From contig NZ_JAHZST010000007.1 of the NCBI RefSeq assembly GCF_019457885.1, positions 186,001-250,000 of the forward strand: a DNA stretch of 64,000 nt, given 5' to 3'. Origin of the DNA: Shewanella nanhaiensis (GTDB taxonomy: Bacteria; Pseudomonadota; Gammaproteobacteria; Enterobacterales; Shewanellaceae). Below the pieces are notes generated by a model, which ran no database searches, had not been told where the DNA came from, and saw only the letters and a program-made list of their open reading frames with translations. Shown one piece after another: positions 1 to 9,154 of this stretch (its first letter is position 1; every line of letters starts with the position of its first letter). The position numbers were made by a program, and so were the translations under genes.

Positions 1-96
1 ATAGGCCACGCAACCCGAGATGCGACTAAGGCGATAGGCCATGCTTCCCGAGATGCTGTTAAGTCAGTTAATGACGATCTTAGCAAGAAAGATTGA
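1..96 (+). CDS. C-terminal end of unknown repeat-containing protein (partial)
   Basis: This frame is open from the first base of the window and stops at TGA 94-96, so only the last 31 residues of a gene that begins outside are visible. They contain an 11-residue unit twice, AIGHATRDATK and then AIGHASRDAVK with the first copy lacking its leading residue, followed by a charged tail ending DDLSKKD. I do not recognise the family. The regular repeat suggests a small amphipathic, possibly helical protein. No function can be given. The boundary is certain at the 3' end only. Confidence 0.6.
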   Translation: MGHATRDATKAIGHASRDAVKSVNDDLSKKD

Positions 97-103
97 TGCT
101 ATT

Positions 104-186
104 AGGTGATACCGCTCTCTTACTGCGATATCACCTTTAGTACAAGCTAAGCGGCATTTGCCCTTATACCGTGGGGCTTACCCCAC
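104..186. other. Two inverted repeats downstream of the partial gene
   Basis: AGGTGATA at 104-111 pairs perfectly with TATCACCT at 129-136 across a 17-nt loop, ten bases after the stop codon at 96. A second compact hairpin, GTGGGG-CTTA-CCCCAC, lies at 171-186. Neither is followed by a T-run on the plus strand, so they are weak candidates for terminators. The rest of 97-436 holds no gene that I can see. Confidence 0.4.
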
Positions 187-306
187 AAAGTCCCAAGCCA
201 AGCTCAAACTAGGGTTTGAAACTAAGTTCGAAACAGAAGAGATATAGGGTGAAAATTAACATCAGTCGGCTTTAAGTGAGTTAGACTGCAACTCAAATAG
301 AAAACT

Positions 307-336
307 TTGATGGGTGACACCTAGAAGTGATAAAAT
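307..336 (+). promoter_or_regulatory. Candidate sigma-70 promoter
   Basis: TTGATG (307-312) and TAAAAT (331-336) are separated by 18 bases and lie about 100 bases before the PhnD-like gene. The match is ordinary and could be chance in AT-rich DNA. Confidence 0.35.
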
Positions 337-436
337 GACCCCGTTAAATTTACCGCACCTCTACGTAAACTAACCGATAAATTTATGGCACTTTCCGTGT
401 CATAAGCTCTTTTCTGTCAACAGATATGAAATAACC

Positions 437-1240
437 ATGAATAAGCTAACATTGACCTCTTGCATGGCGGGCAACGCCGATCCTTTTGTTAAAAAGCTAA
501 CAGAGTACCTCGCAACTAAGCTGCAACTCCCTATATCATCGGCTCTTGATATCAGTTGGCAAGAGAGAGAACAGAAGTTTGATAATGGCGAGATACAGAT
601 CTGTTGGATCTGCGGTTTACCTTACGCTTGGAAAGTCGACAGTGTGGGCAGCGAGATAGAGCTACTGGCCACGCCAGTATTAAAAGCCAGCCGTTACCAA
701 AATAAAGCCGTTTACTACTCAGATATTATGGTCCCTACCCAGAGCCATATTCAAACATTTGACGATCTACAGGGGGCTAGTTGGGCCTATAATGAACCCA
801 ACTCACACTCAGGTAGCTACCTGATGCGAAGCCATCTGGCGGCACAGGGGCTAGACAGCCGCTATCTGGGCAGAGTAATTGAATCAGGCGCCCATCAAGA
901 ATCGATAAAGATGCTTTTAAATGGCGATGTAGATGCCTCGGCTATCGACAGCTGGGTGTTTGAACTTGAGCTAGCTAACAATCCTTCACTCGCGACAAAA
1001 CTGCGTGTTATCGAAACGCTCGGTCCAAGCGGCTTCCCACCATTTATCATCTCCAAACGGGTTCCTGAGTATTTACGTCAAGCATTAAGATCGACCATGC
1101 TAGCCATGAATAAAGATCCGTTAGGCCGCGAGATCTTGGACTCTGTAAAGATATCCCACTTCACTCAAAATGGGGATAAAGATTACGACTCCATACGTGA
1201 GATGGCGAAGTTAGCTCAGCAAGTTGAGTGGAGCCAATAA
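437..1240 (+). CDS. PhnD-like substrate-binding protein without signal peptide
   Basis: The 267-residue product resembles the phosphate/phosphonate (PhnD/PF12974-type) periplasmic binding-protein fold. Typical features are the N-terminal strand followed by a helix (SCMAGNADPFVKKLTEYLA), the middle segment FDDLQGASWAYNEPNSHSG, and a hinge region in which an internal Gly-Asp-Val-Asp-Ala motif (NGDVDASAIDSW) precedes the second lobe. Family members serve ABC importers, but no permease or ATPase gene is adjacent. The N-terminus has no signal peptide or lipobox, since residues 1-20 are not hydrophobic enough. The protein may therefore be cytoplasmic, or the true start may be elsewhere, although the frame offers no better leader. 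The downstream neighbour is convergent. The ligand is unknown. Confidence 0.7.
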   Translation: MNKLTLTSCMAGNADPFVKKLTEYLATKLQLPISSALDISWQEREQKFDNGEIQICWICGLPYAWKVDSVGSEIELLATPVLKASRYQNKAVYYSDIMVPTQSHIQTFDDLQGASWAYNEPNSHSGSYLMRSHLAAQGLDSRYLGRVIESGAHQESIKMLLNGDVDASAIDSWVFELELANNPSLATKLRVIETLGPSGFPPFIISKRVPEYLRQALRSTMLAMNKDPLGREILDSVKISHFTQNGDKDYDSIREMAKLAQQVEWSQ

Positions 1241-1264
1241 GCGATAGTGCCAAGGTCAAGTAAC

Positions 1265-2788
1265 CTACTCATCACTGTCCATTACTCTCTGATGATTGAA
1301 CATCTCTTTGAGCAAAATACAGGTCTGTGCCATTAAAATTAAGGTAAATGGCACAGCCCCTAAAATAGCGATCTGCTTATTCAACTCAATATCGTTTTTT
1401 AATAATAGCGCGATTGTGATCGCCACTAAGGTTAAACTCCACATCAATTTAGACCCTAACTGACTGCTGCCAGTCAACATACCACTGACATAGATAGCAG
1501 AATCGGCACTGGTGATAACAAAGGTCACCAGCAATAAAATTGCGCTGAAGGTGAGTATTTTTCCGTAGGGGATAGCATCGAAAAAGGTAAACAGGCCATG
1601 AGTTACATCATTATTGGTCGCCGTAATTACATCGTCCAAAATGCTCATCTCAAATACACTTCCACCGAAAGCACTGAACCAGACTATAGTGGTCAACGTT
1701 GGGACAAATATCGTACACAGCAAGTATTGGCGAACCGTACGGCCTTTGCTGATCCTCGCAATAAATGGACCAACAAAGGGTGCCCAAGCAATCCACCAGA
1801 CAAAGTAGATGATGCTCCACCCTTCACTCCAGGCCCGAGAATCTGGATCGATAGAAAATGAGAGCGAGGGAAGCAAACTGATATAGCTCACCGTCGAAGT
1901 AACCAAGGTTTCAGCAACCGCAAAGGGATCCACAATGCTGACAACGACCAGTAGCATGGCGATAACAAACAGCAAATTAAACAGACTCATCTGCTTAATC
2001 CCTCTATCAAGTCCAAGAGTTGATGAGAGCGTGAAGGCTAACGCGATAGCCATAAGCAGGGTTAAGCGAAATATCAAACCAGCAATATCCCAAGGCACAA
2101 CCTGCTGTAGACCACTTTGCACCAACGCAATGGTGTTAGCTAAAGTCCCCGCGACACCGAAGATAACCGCGATTACGGCTAGAAAATCAAAAAATTGAAA
2201 CCTTCCTCCCTTGGCTTTCTCGGTAAAACTCGCCGAAATGGTCATAGCTCGTCCGCGATTAAAGGCAAACCAAGCCATCACTAAGCCACTGATGGCATAA
2301 ACAGCCCAAGCATGCACGCCCCAATGGAAGTAGGTCAGTGCCAGAGCAGTATCTTTGGCATCTTCAACATTTGATGTCAGCGGTGTATCCATCACAAAAC
2401 TCGGCGGGTGCGCAAAATGCACAATAGGCTCAGCCACCCCCCAAAAGATCAAACCTGAGCCCATACCCGCAGCAAATAGCATGGCGGTCCAGCTGATAAA
2501 GCCAAACTCAGGCTTCTCATCCCTCCCCCCTAATCTCACCTTACCAAATGGAGTAAAAGCGATAAGCAGTGACAAAATAACCAAGAGCGAAGGAAACACA
2601 ATAAAACCCAGTCCATACTCCTTGATTGCATAATCGGAGATACGGGCAGCAAAAGTCACCGCAGTGCTGGGGAACAGTAGAAAAGCGGCGGCCAAAAGCA
2701 GACAGGAGATAAAGCCTATCTTCTCTTTATTCATGCGATGTTTTATAGAAGCTGGTGAGGTGTTCAGCTGCTCAGTTTTTCTATTCAT
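1265..2788 (-). CDS. BCCT family transporter (betaine/carnitine/choline type)
   Basis: The product is a 507-residue polytopic inner-membrane protein of the BCCT family, which imports quaternary ammonium or related zwitterionic solutes by Na+ or H+ symport. The diagnostic glycine-rich segment AAGMGSGLIFWGVAEPIVHF lies near residues 106-125. The signature Trp-rich helix IYFVWWIAWAPFVGPFIARI lies around residue 330. About twelve hydrophobic segments are visible. The C-terminus is short, unlike the long regulatory tails of BetT-type osmosensors, so solute uptake without osmotic gating is plausible. The next start, Met19, would remove a polar N-terminus. The exact substrate cannot be read from the sequence. 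It is convergent with the PhnD-like gene and divergent from the phosphatase pair. Confidence 0.85.
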   Translation of the reverse strand: MNRKTEQLNTSPASIKHRMNKEKIGFISCLLLAAAFLLFPSTAVTFAARISDYAIKEYGLGFIVFPSLLVILSLLIAFTPFGKVRLGGRDEKPEFGFISWTAMLFAAGMGSGLIFWGVAEPIVHFAHPPSFVMDTPLTSNVEDAKDTALALTYFHWGVHAWAVYAISGLVMAWFAFNRGRAMTISASFTEKAKGGRFQFFDFLAVIAVIFGVAGTLANTIALVQSGLQQVVPWDIAGLIFRLTLLMAIALAFTLSSTLGLDRGIKQMSLFNLLFVIAMLLVVVSIVDPFAVAETLVTSTVSYISLLPSLSFSIDPDSRAWSEGWSIIYFVWWIAWAPFVGPFIARISKGRTVRQYLLCTIFVPTLTTIVWFSAFGGSVFEMSILDDVITATNNDVTHGLFTFFDAIPYGKILTFSAILLLVTFVITSADSAIYVSGMLTGSSQLGSKLMWSLTLVAITIALLLKNDIELNKQIAILGAVPFTLILMAQTCILLKEMFNHQRVMDSDE

Positions 2789-3080
2789 AGGATAATCGAA
2801 TTCATCTACAAAGAGGTCAAAAAGTAAAAATGACAGGGCTTGCTCAAGGTTAATTTCGCTTAGTCATGGCTGCGGAGCAAAAATCACAGCGACTCTACCA
2901 CACTAAGGCCTACTCCTCTTCGTTTTTTGCTCCAAACCACAAGACTCACTGAATCAGGCAAAACTGTTTCAGTCACAAAAACTCAATCTTACTGACCTCT
3001 CTTTGTCATATAAATATCCGACTATCATCGCGTTAAATCCAAGCTCAAAAATAGAACTCAATAATATAAGGGTGATGATA
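2789..3080. other. Divergent intergenic region before the alkaline phosphatases
   Basis: These 292 bases separate the BCCT gene from the first phosphatase. One half-site similar to a Pho box (TTTGTCATATAAAT) occurs at 3002-3015, but a convincing second repeat at the usual 11-base period is missing. PhoB control is therefore only a possibility. Nothing else recognisable was found. Confidence 0.3.
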
Positions 3081-4580
3081 GTGATTAATATGAAAATTGT
3101 AGCTGCGCTCGTTTCATGCAGTTTAGTAACTATTACGGCCAATTCAGCCGTACTACCTAGCAATCAAACTGACAGTGAGTGGTTTAAATCCAGTGCACTT
3201 AAGGTCACAGAGAAAACTCAACAGGTGAATAAAGAGAAGGCTAAAAATGTCATTCTTTTTGTGGGTGACGGTATGGGGATCTCAACCTTAACCGCTGCTC
3301 GCATTTTTCAAGGACAACAGATAGAGGGCAATATGGGTGGCGAGGAAAATTTCCTCAGCTTTGAGCAGTTCCCTCACACTGCGTTAGTGAAGACTTACAA
3401 CACTAATCAGCAAACACCTGATTCAGCTGGCACCATGACGGCCATGGTTACAGGGGTGAAATCTAAAGCGGGCGTCTTATCTGTCTCTGACACCAGCCTG
3501 CGTGCAAACTGCTTGTCATCAAAGGGAAATGAGCTCACGACCTTGGTCGATTTAGCGAATGCCAAAGGCCTCTCCACTGGTGTTGTCAGCACTGCTCGTA
3601 TCACCCATGCAACCCCGGCAGCCGCTTATTCAAATACACCTGAGCGTGGTTGGGAAGCGGACAGCAACCTACCAGCAGAAGCGATCACCAATGAATGCAA
3701 AGATATCGCCTATCAACTGGTAATGCGCGATGAAGACAATGCACTCAATGTTGCGCTTGGTGGTGGACGCCGTAACTTTATTCCTGACACCATCACCGAT
3801 GGCGAAGATAAAAAAGGTCGACGCAGCGATGGAGTTGACCTAACCAAAAGCTGGACTGATAACTTAAGCAATGCAGCTTATGTATGGGATAAAACGGGTT
3901 TTGATGCGATAGATACAGCCTCAACAGATCACCTACTTGGCTTGTTTAACTCCTCTCATATGGAGTATGAAGCTGACAGAATGGATGACACAGCAGGTGA
4001 GCCCTCACTCACCGAGATGACCACTAAATCTATCGACATACTGAAAAAGAACGACCAAGGTTACCTATTGATCGTTGAATCTGGACGGATAGATCATGGC
4101 CACCACGCAGGTAATGCACACCGCGCCTTGATGGATGCAGTAGAGCTATCAAATGCCGTTCAGGCAGCAATTGACAGTACCGACCCTGAAGAAACTCTCA
4201 TTATGGTGACCGCAGATCACAGCCATGTGTTTACTATCGCTGGATACCCTAAGCGCGGTAATCCTATCTTAGGCTTAGTGCACAATGTCGATGGCAATCT
4301 AGCCACAGCCAAAGATGGTAAACCTTACACCACACTTGGCTATACCAACGGCCCAGGCGCGGTAGTAGGCCTGCGAGATGATCTCTCATCTGTGGATACT
4401 CAAGAGAAAAGCTTTAAACAACAAGCGCTAATTCCAATGGGAAGCGAGACCCATGCAGGCGAAGATATTAGCCTGCACGCCACAGGCCCAGGGTCGCACT
4501 TAGTTCAAGGTGTCATAGAGCAAAATGTCATCTTTCATATCATCAACCAAGCCCAATCTCTTGGCGGCACTAAATACTAG
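3081..4580 (+). CDS. phoA: Secreted alkaline phosphatase (PhoA family), first of a tandem pair
   Basis: This is a periplasmic or secreted metal-dependent phosphomonoesterase. It carries the metal-binding FVGDGMG motif near the mature N-terminus and the nucleophile motif PDSAGTMTA. It also has the metal ligands of ESGRIDHGHHAGNA and TADHSH, and the C-terminal ETHAGED with its His ligand. A signal peptide, MKIVAALVSCSLVTITANSA, starts at the ATG at 3090. GTG 3081 is preferred as start because AAGGG at 3068-3072 sits 8 bases upstream of it. ATG 3075 and ATG 3090 are alternatives and the mature protein is unchanged. The next gene, 30 bases downstream, encodes a close paralogue. Family members release inorganic phosphate from organic esters. 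Confidence 0.88.
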   Translation: MINMKIVAALVSCSLVTITANSAVLPSNQTDSEWFKSSALKVTEKTQQVNKEKAKNVILFVGDGMGISTLTAARIFQGQQIEGNMGGEENFLSFEQFPHTALVKTYNTNQQTPDSAGTMTAMVTGVKSKAGVLSVSDTSLRANCLSSKGNELTTLVDLANAKGLSTGVVSTARITHATPAAAYSNTPERGWEADSNLPAEAITNECKDIAYQLVMRDEDNALNVALGGGRRNFIPDTITDGEDKKGRRSDGVDLTKSWTDNLSNAAYVWDKTGFDAIDTASTDHLLGLFNSSHMEYEADRMDDTAGEPSLTEMTTKSIDILKKNDQGYLLIVESGRIDHGHHAGNAHRALMDAVELSNAVQAAIDSTDPEETLIMVTADHSHVFTIAGYPKRGNPILGLVHNVDGNLATAKDGKPYTTLGYTNGPGAVVGLRDDLSSVDTQEKSFKQQALIPMGSETHAGEDISLHATGPGSHLVQGVIEQNVIFHIINQAQSLGGTKY

Positions 4581-4610
4581 TCAAACAGTACTCAATTTTG
4601 GAGCAAAACA

Positions 4611-6242
4611 ATGAATAAGAAACTACTGGTACTGTCTTTGGCAGCAATCTTAGGCCTGGCAGCATGTGGCAGCGACGGTGATAACGGTGCTAATGGTAAC
4701 AATGGCACCGACGGAAACGATGGCAGCAATGGAACTGATGGTAAGGACTGGAGCTCAGTTAATGAGTGGTACATCGATGGCCAACGTCGAGTGACTAAAG
4801 CGGCTGGATTATCAGTCAACAACGAAGCAGGAGCTGCCAAAAATATCATACTGTTTGTGGGTGACGGAATGGGCGTATCAACGGTAACAGCCGCGCGCAT
4901 TCTCGAAGGGCAGCTCAAAGGGGAAACCGGCGAGGAGAACTCACTCTCATTTGAAACTCTGCCTCATCTTGGTTTAGCCAAAACCTATAACGTAGATGGA
5001 CAAACTCCAGACTCAGCTGGCACCATGACGGCCATGGTCACAGGGGTTAAAACCGATGTTGGCGTACTGTCCCAAGCAGAAGGGGTTACCCGAGGCAACT
5101 GCGCGTCAACCACAAATCAAAACCTAGTGACCTCCCTTGAATTAGCCGCAATGGCAGGTTTATCTACCGGTGTAGTGTCTACTGCACGTATTACCCATGC
5201 AACACCAGCAGCCACTTACGCCCACTCACCTGAACGTAACTGGGAGAGTGATGCAGACTTGCCCGCTGAGGCGGTAACCAATGGCTGTAAAGATATCGCA
5301 AGCCAATTACTCGATTTCGACTTTGGTAGCGGCATCAATGTGGTAATGGGTGGCGGACGCCGCGCCTTTATCCCAAACACCTTAACCGATGCAGAGGGGA
5401 AAAATGGTAAGCGTTTGGATGGACGAAACCTGACCGATGAGTGGACAGCAAAATACACCAACTCAGCGTATGTCGAAGACAGAGATAGCTTTTTAGCCAT
5501 CAATCCTGCAACCACAGATCATGCCCTTGGTTTATTCAACTCATCCCATATGGAGTATGACTACGATCGCACAACTCAAGGTGTGACCGGTGAGCCTTCG
5601 CTGGCAGAGATGACAGCTAAGAGCATCGATATTTTGAAGAAAAACGATAAGGGCTTTGTGCTGATTATCGAAGCGGGTCGTATCGACCATGCTCACCATG
5701 CAGGGAACGCAGCAAGAGCCCTCTATGACACCATAGCCCTCTCTGAAGCCGTACGTGTCGCCATGGAGAAGACCTCAACCAAAGACACGCTACTTATGGT
5801 CACAGCCGATCACAGCCATGTGTTTACCATTGCTGGCTACCCAACCAGAGGTAACCCAATACTTGGCCTAGTAAAGGGCAATGACTCTTCAGGCCTGCCA
5901 GGTCCAACTAACGCAACCGACAACAATGGCCTGCCATACACCACTGTGGGTTACACCAACGGGCGTGGCTATGCCAACCTAAGCACAGGCGGTGATGAGC
6001 GTTATGGCTACCCGGTAGAAGCTGGACGTGTTGACCTGAACTATGTCGATACGCAAAGCGCAGGCTTTCACCAAGAAGCACTTGTTCCGCTATCGAGTGA
6101 AACCCATGCAGGTGAAGATGTTGGAATATTTGCAAGTGGTCCAGGCTCTCACCTCATTGAAGGCACGGTTGAGCAGAACCATATCTTCCATGTCATTAAT
6201 CATGCTGCCAACTTAGTTGTCAAAGCTGAAGCAGCTCAGTAA
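4611..6242 (+). CDS. Alkaline phosphatase lipoprotein with collagen-like linker
   Basis: This 543-residue paralogue of the preceding gene has all the same active-site motifs: FVGDGMG, PDSAGTMTA, EAGRIDHAHHAGNA, TADHSH and ETHAGED. Instead of a plain signal peptide it has a lipoprotein leader ending LAAC, with Cys19 as the lipidation site. About nine Gly-X-Y triplets rich in Asp and Asn follow (residues 20-46), then the catalytic domain. Relative to the first copy it has a longer insert near the C-terminal third (around residues 420-480). It is predicted to be a membrane-anchored periplasmic or surface phosphatase held away from the membrane by the linker. GGAGCAAAACA upstream gives a plausible ribosome binding site. 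The pair probably arose by tandem duplication. Confidence 0.88.
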   Translation: MNKKLLVLSLAAILGLAACGSDGDNGANGNNGTDGNDGSNGTDGKDWSSVNEWYIDGQRRVTKAAGLSVNNEAGAAKNIILFVGDGMGVSTVTAARILEGQLKGETGEENSLSFETLPHLGLAKTYNVDGQTPDSAGTMTAMVTGVKTDVGVLSQAEGVTRGNCASTTNQNLVTSLELAAMAGLSTGVVSTARITHATPAATYAHSPERNWESDADLPAEAVTNGCKDIASQLLDFDFGSGINVVMGGGRRAFIPNTLTDAEGKNGKRLDGRNLTDEWTAKYTNSAYVEDRDSFLAINPATTDHALGLFNSSHMEYDYDRTTQGVTGEPSLAEMTAKSIDILKKNDKGFVLIIEAGRIDHAHHAGNAARALYDTIALSEAVRVAMEKTSTKDTLLMVTADHSHVFTIAGYPTRGNPILGLVKGNDSSGLPGPTNATDNNGLPYTTVGYTNGRGYANLSTGGDERYGYPVEAGRVDLNYVDTQSAGFHQEALVPLSSETHAGEDVGIFASGPGSHLIEGTVEQNHIFHVINHAANLVVKAEAAQ

Positions 6243-6251
6243 AGGTCCTGA

Positions 6252-6280
6252 GGGTCACTCAAAAAATTGAGTGACCTTTA
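6252..6280 (+). terminator. Rho-independent terminator after the phosphatase pair
   Basis: GGTCACTCA (6253-6261) pairs perfectly with TGAGTGACC (6268-6276) around a 6-base loop and is followed by TTTA. The T-run is short, so partial read-through into the next gene 21 bases later is likely. Confidence 0.7.
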
Positions 6281-6301
6281 TCCAATTAAAGTGGAGTTTT
6301 T

Positions 6302-7078
6302 ATGAAGTACTCTTTACTTAGCACAGCTATACTACTTACCGTAAGCCAGAACTGTTTTGCCCATTCAGAGGGTATTGAAGAGGCTGTAAGTAAAAAAGAA
6401 GTAAGCAGATTTCAGTGTGCTCAATTAGCGCCAACTAACATCAAGCTCGAGTATGATGTTATCCAATCAGACCGTTTTGGTACGCCAAAGGCTAGCTACT
6501 CCATGCGTTTGATTAAAAACCAGCATCAAGTTATCTACCAAACGTCACCACAAACATTCGAAGCTTGGGATAAAAATGGTGAATATATCCGTTATTTTCC
6601 CGAGGAGCGCCGCTCTATCACCTACCGTCCAAGTGATCTGCGTTCGCTAAATATCAGTTATGATCTGTTACAACAGTTTCACTTGGTCTCACCTAAATTA
6701 AAATCACAGCTAGAGAGGGGGGAAAACACACAAGCCTCCTGCTTCCAGCTTGAGCAATATTCAGGTCAGCAAGGCGGACAAAACCTTAAGCTCAAGTGGA
6801 TTGCGTCTCTTGCTCTACCCTATCAATTCTCCATCACCCATGACCATGGAAGCGTGCATTACCAACTGCGTGATGCCAGCCCAATGACAAGCGATAAGGC
6901 CAACACCATCACACAAGGTTATCATGATCTCGACTTTGCCGATGTGGGCGACAGTGAGTCAGATCCCTTTATCGCTAAGATGATCACCCAAGGTTTTATT
7001 CAACACGGCAGTTCAGGGTTTTATGACACTGATGGCAACTCTCTGTCAGATGAAGCTCATCACGGCCACGGGCATTAA
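6302..7078 (+). CDS. Secreted protein of unknown function with His-rich tail
   Basis: I do not recognise a family for this 258-residue protein. It has a classical signal peptide, probably cleaved after CFA at residue 20. The mature part has two cysteines (about residues 39 and 147) that could form a disulfide. It is mostly beta-type in character and ends in a His/Gly tail, HHGHGH, that could bind a metal. A run such as DTDGNSLSDEAHHGHGH at the C-terminus is strongly acidic then basic. The gene follows the two alkaline phosphatases on the same strand, separated only by an attenuator-like hairpin. It could therefore be co-expressed and serve the same periplasmic process, for example metal supply, but this is inference. 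Confidence 0.6.
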   Translation: MKYSLLSTAILLTVSQNCFAHSEGIEEAVSKKEVSRFQCAQLAPTNIKLEYDVIQSDRFGTPKASYSMRLIKNQHQVIYQTSPQTFEAWDKNGEYIRYFPEERRSITYRPSDLRSLNISYDLLQQFHLVSPKLKSQLERGENTQASCFQLEQYSGQQGGQNLKLKWIASLALPYQFSITHDHGSVHYQLRDASPMTSDKANTITQGYHDLDFADVGDSESDPFIAKMITQGFIQHGSSGFYDTDGNSLSDEAHHGHGH

Positions 7079-7083
7079 AAGTA

Positions 7084-7107
7084 AAAAGTCTGCAGATGCA
7101 GACTTTT
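7084..7107. terminator. Bidirectional terminator
   Basis: AAAAGTCTGCA (7084-7094) and TGCAGACTTTT (7097-7107) form a long stem with A and T runs on both sides. It sits between the convergent His-tail gene and ltaE and can serve both. Confidence 0.8.
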
Positions 7108-7132
7108 CTCTATTAAAACCTAAGGTTAGCGA

Positions 7133-8143
7133 CTATTTAAGATGACGTTTAAGCTCAGTAATGAAGGTGTCAATATCCTCACGACTTACATCAGCATGAG
7201 TAACCAAACGAACAGTTGGACTCGGGCTAATGAGTATACCGTTAGCCTTCAACTTAGCTGCAATAGTCTGAACATTGAGCTGAGGCGAAAACTGAACATA
7301 GACCATGTTCGTTTGCACTAAGCTAAGATCAACACTCACTTCATCCAGAGCCGCTAACTGCTCTGCAAGATAGGCAGCATTATCGTGATCAATCGCTAAA
7401 CGCTCAACTTGATCAGTAATCGCTAAACTCGCAGCAGCGGCCAAAACCCCAGCTTGACGCATTCCACCGCCAAGCATTTTACGCCAACGTCTGGCTTTAG
7501 CGATAAGTCGCTCATCACCCAATAACAGTGAACCAACTGGCGCACAAAGTCCTTTAGACAAACAGATAGAAACAGAGTCAAAAAATTGAGTCACTTCACT
7601 AATCGCAATACTTTGTGCCACGGCAGCATTAGCAACACGGGCTCCGTCTAAGTGAATCTTCAGCTTATTATCAAATGCTAAGGTTTGCGCTTGCGCTAAA
7701 TACTCTTGAGGAAGCACTTTTCCGCCGATGGTATTTTCTAAGCTCAGCAAACGTGTCTTAGCAAAATGAATATCGTCCGGCTTTATTGCAGCTTTAACCT
7801 CTGAAAGCAAAATAGTGCCGTCAGCTTGGTTAGTCAAAGGTTGTGGTTGAATACTGCCAAGTACTGCCGCGCCGCCTCCCTCAAACTTATAGTTATGAGC
7901 CTGTTGGCCACACAGATACTCATCACCTCGTTCACAATGGGACATCAGGGCCAATAAATTTGCCTGAGTGCCAGAGGAGGTAAAGAGGGCAGCATCGAAA
8001 CCATACATTTCGGCAGACATCGCCTCTAGACGATTTACCGACGGATCATCACCATATACATCATCACCGACTTCGGCATTGGCCATCGCCTTACGCATAG
8101 CTGGCGTAGGCATAGTCACGGTATCGCTACGAAAATCTATCAT
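7133..8143 (-). CDS. ltaE: Low-specificity L-threonine aldolase
   Basis: This PLP enzyme cleaves L-threonine or L-allo-threonine to glycine and acetaldehyde. The N-terminus [20 protein letters not shown] is the family hallmark and is followed by [15 protein letters not shown]. The PLP-binding lysine lies in [16 protein letters not shown]. The Asp/His region [14 protein letters not shown] is also typical. The length of 336 residues matches the family (E. coli LtaE is about 333). The ATG at 8143 is the only sensible start. No operon partner is evident: the upstream gene is divergent across a 336-bp gap. Confidence 0.93.
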   Translation of the reverse strand: MIDFRSDTVTMPTPAMRKAMANAEVGDDVYGDDPSVNRLEAMSAEMYGFDAALFTSSGTQANLLALMSHCERGDEYLCGQQAHNYKFEGGGAAVLGSIQPQPLTNQADGTILLSEVKAAIKPDDIHFAKTRLLSLENTIGGKVLPQEYLAQAQTLAFDNKLKIHLDGARVANAAVAQSIAISEVTQFFDSVSICLSKGLCAPVGSLLLGDERLIAKARRWRKMLGGGMRQAGVLAAAASLAITDQVERLAIDHDNAAYLAEQLAALDEVSVDLSLVQTNMVYVQFSPQLNVQTIAAKLKANGILISPSPTVRLVTHADVSREDIDTFITELKRHLK

Positions 8144-8479
8144 AAGCTCACTTCACAAGAGTTAACATCTACGCATACTAACCTTAGATTCGTCACTGTG
8201 CCAGTGTTAAAAGCATCTATTGTCACGCTCTTTAAAACCGATTTAAATAAGAGTTAAACTCAAAAAACAGACCAAGCAAACACTTCCAAAAGAAATAAAA
8301 CTAAAAGATTAGCTAAACTAAAACGGAAAACATAGTTAACCCAGAAAAACAGAGGGATTAAATAAAAACACAATATTAACAAATTATAAAAACTAATGGC
8401 AAAATACAAAAAATGTTTGTTTTACTTTTTGCTATTTTAGTGCAAAATCGCCTCTCTTTTTTCGCTATGGCCTCTCTTG
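8144..8479. other. AT-rich divergent intergenic region
   Basis: This 336-base stretch between ltaE and the TRIC-type gene is very A-rich at 8260-8420. No open frame of note, hairpin or operator stands out. It presumably holds both promoters. Confidence 0.4.
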
Positions 8480-9127
8480 ATGTTAGAAGTTAAATTTATC
8501 AGTCTACTATGGCTTATCGGTATCATTGCCGAAGCCATGACTGGCGCCCTTGCTGCCGGAAAAAAACAGATGGATCTATTTGGTGTGGTCATTATTGGCT
8601 GCGCCACAGCAATTGGTGGTGGTACGCTACGCGATATGCTATTAGGAAACTACCCACTCATTTGGGTTGAAAATGTGCACTACTTAATTGCTATCGCCTT
8701 TGCATCTCTGCTTACAGTTTTGATAGCACCTGTTATGCGCTATCTCTCTAAAGTGTTTCTAGCCATCGATGCACTTGGGCTAGCCGTGTTCTCCATCATA
8801 GGAGCCCAAAAAACACTAATGCTAGGCTTCAGTCCAATTGTTGCGGTGGTCATGGGTGTGGTGACGGGTGTATTCGGTGGTGTGATCCGCGATATTTTGT
8901 GCAATCAAGTACCGCTCATCTTTAAAAAAGAGCTCTACGCCTTAGTCGCTCTGTTAACCGCTGCTCTCTATGTCAGCCTTAAGTCTTTTGCTGTAACTGA
9001 GTGGATAAACCTTGCTATCTGTCTCTCCTTTGGTTTCAGTTTCAGAATGTTGGCAATTAAGTTTCATTGGGGAATGCCGAAATTTGATTATCAATATGAA
9101 CATGGCCACGATGGAGCATCACATTAA
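8480..9127 (+). CDS. TRIC/UPF0126 family small membrane channel protein (YadS/YicG-like)
   Basis: The protein of about 215 residues has six to seven hydrophobic segments and two copies of the family repeat. Each copy contains a Gly-rich bend followed by Arg-Asp: GCATAIGGGTLRDMLLG, and GVFGGVIRDILCNQVP. This is the bacterial TRIC (UPF0126) fold, thought to conduct cations, although the enteric homologues have also been proposed to transport small metabolites such as glycine. ATG 8480 is taken as start, since the TTG three bases earlier is unlikely. No ribosome binding site of quality is visible. It is monocistronic, with a strong terminator 28 bases after the stop. Confidence 0.85.
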   Translation: MLEVKFISLLWLIGIIAEAMTGALAAGKKQMDLFGVVIIGCATAIGGGTLRDMLLGNYPLIWVENVHYLIAIAFASLLTVLIAPVMRYLSKVFLAIDALGLAVFSIIGAQKTLMLGFSPIVAVVMGVVTGVFGGVIRDILCNQVPLIFKKELYALVALLTAALYVSLKSFAVTEWINLAICLSFGFSFRMLAIKFHWGMPKFDYQYEHGHDGASH

Positions 9128-9154
9128 TCTCCACCCATTGTATGTGCTATAAAC

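Noticed and set aside
3002-3024. Complete Pho box before the phosphatase genes
   Set aside because: Only the first half (TTTGTCATATAAAT) is convincing; the second repeat at the expected period does not match.
4592-4918. Minus-strand open frame rich in Pro and Ser across the collagen-like linker
   Set aside because: It is the antisense shadow of the Gly-X-Y coding repeat of the lipoprotein phosphatase, with no ribosome binding site or family similarity.
8144-8479. Riboswitch or small RNA in the ltaE-TRIC gap
   Set aside because: A glycine riboswitch was considered because ltaE and TRIC-type genes can relate to glycine, but no conserved core or stable hairpin was visible in this A-rich stretch.
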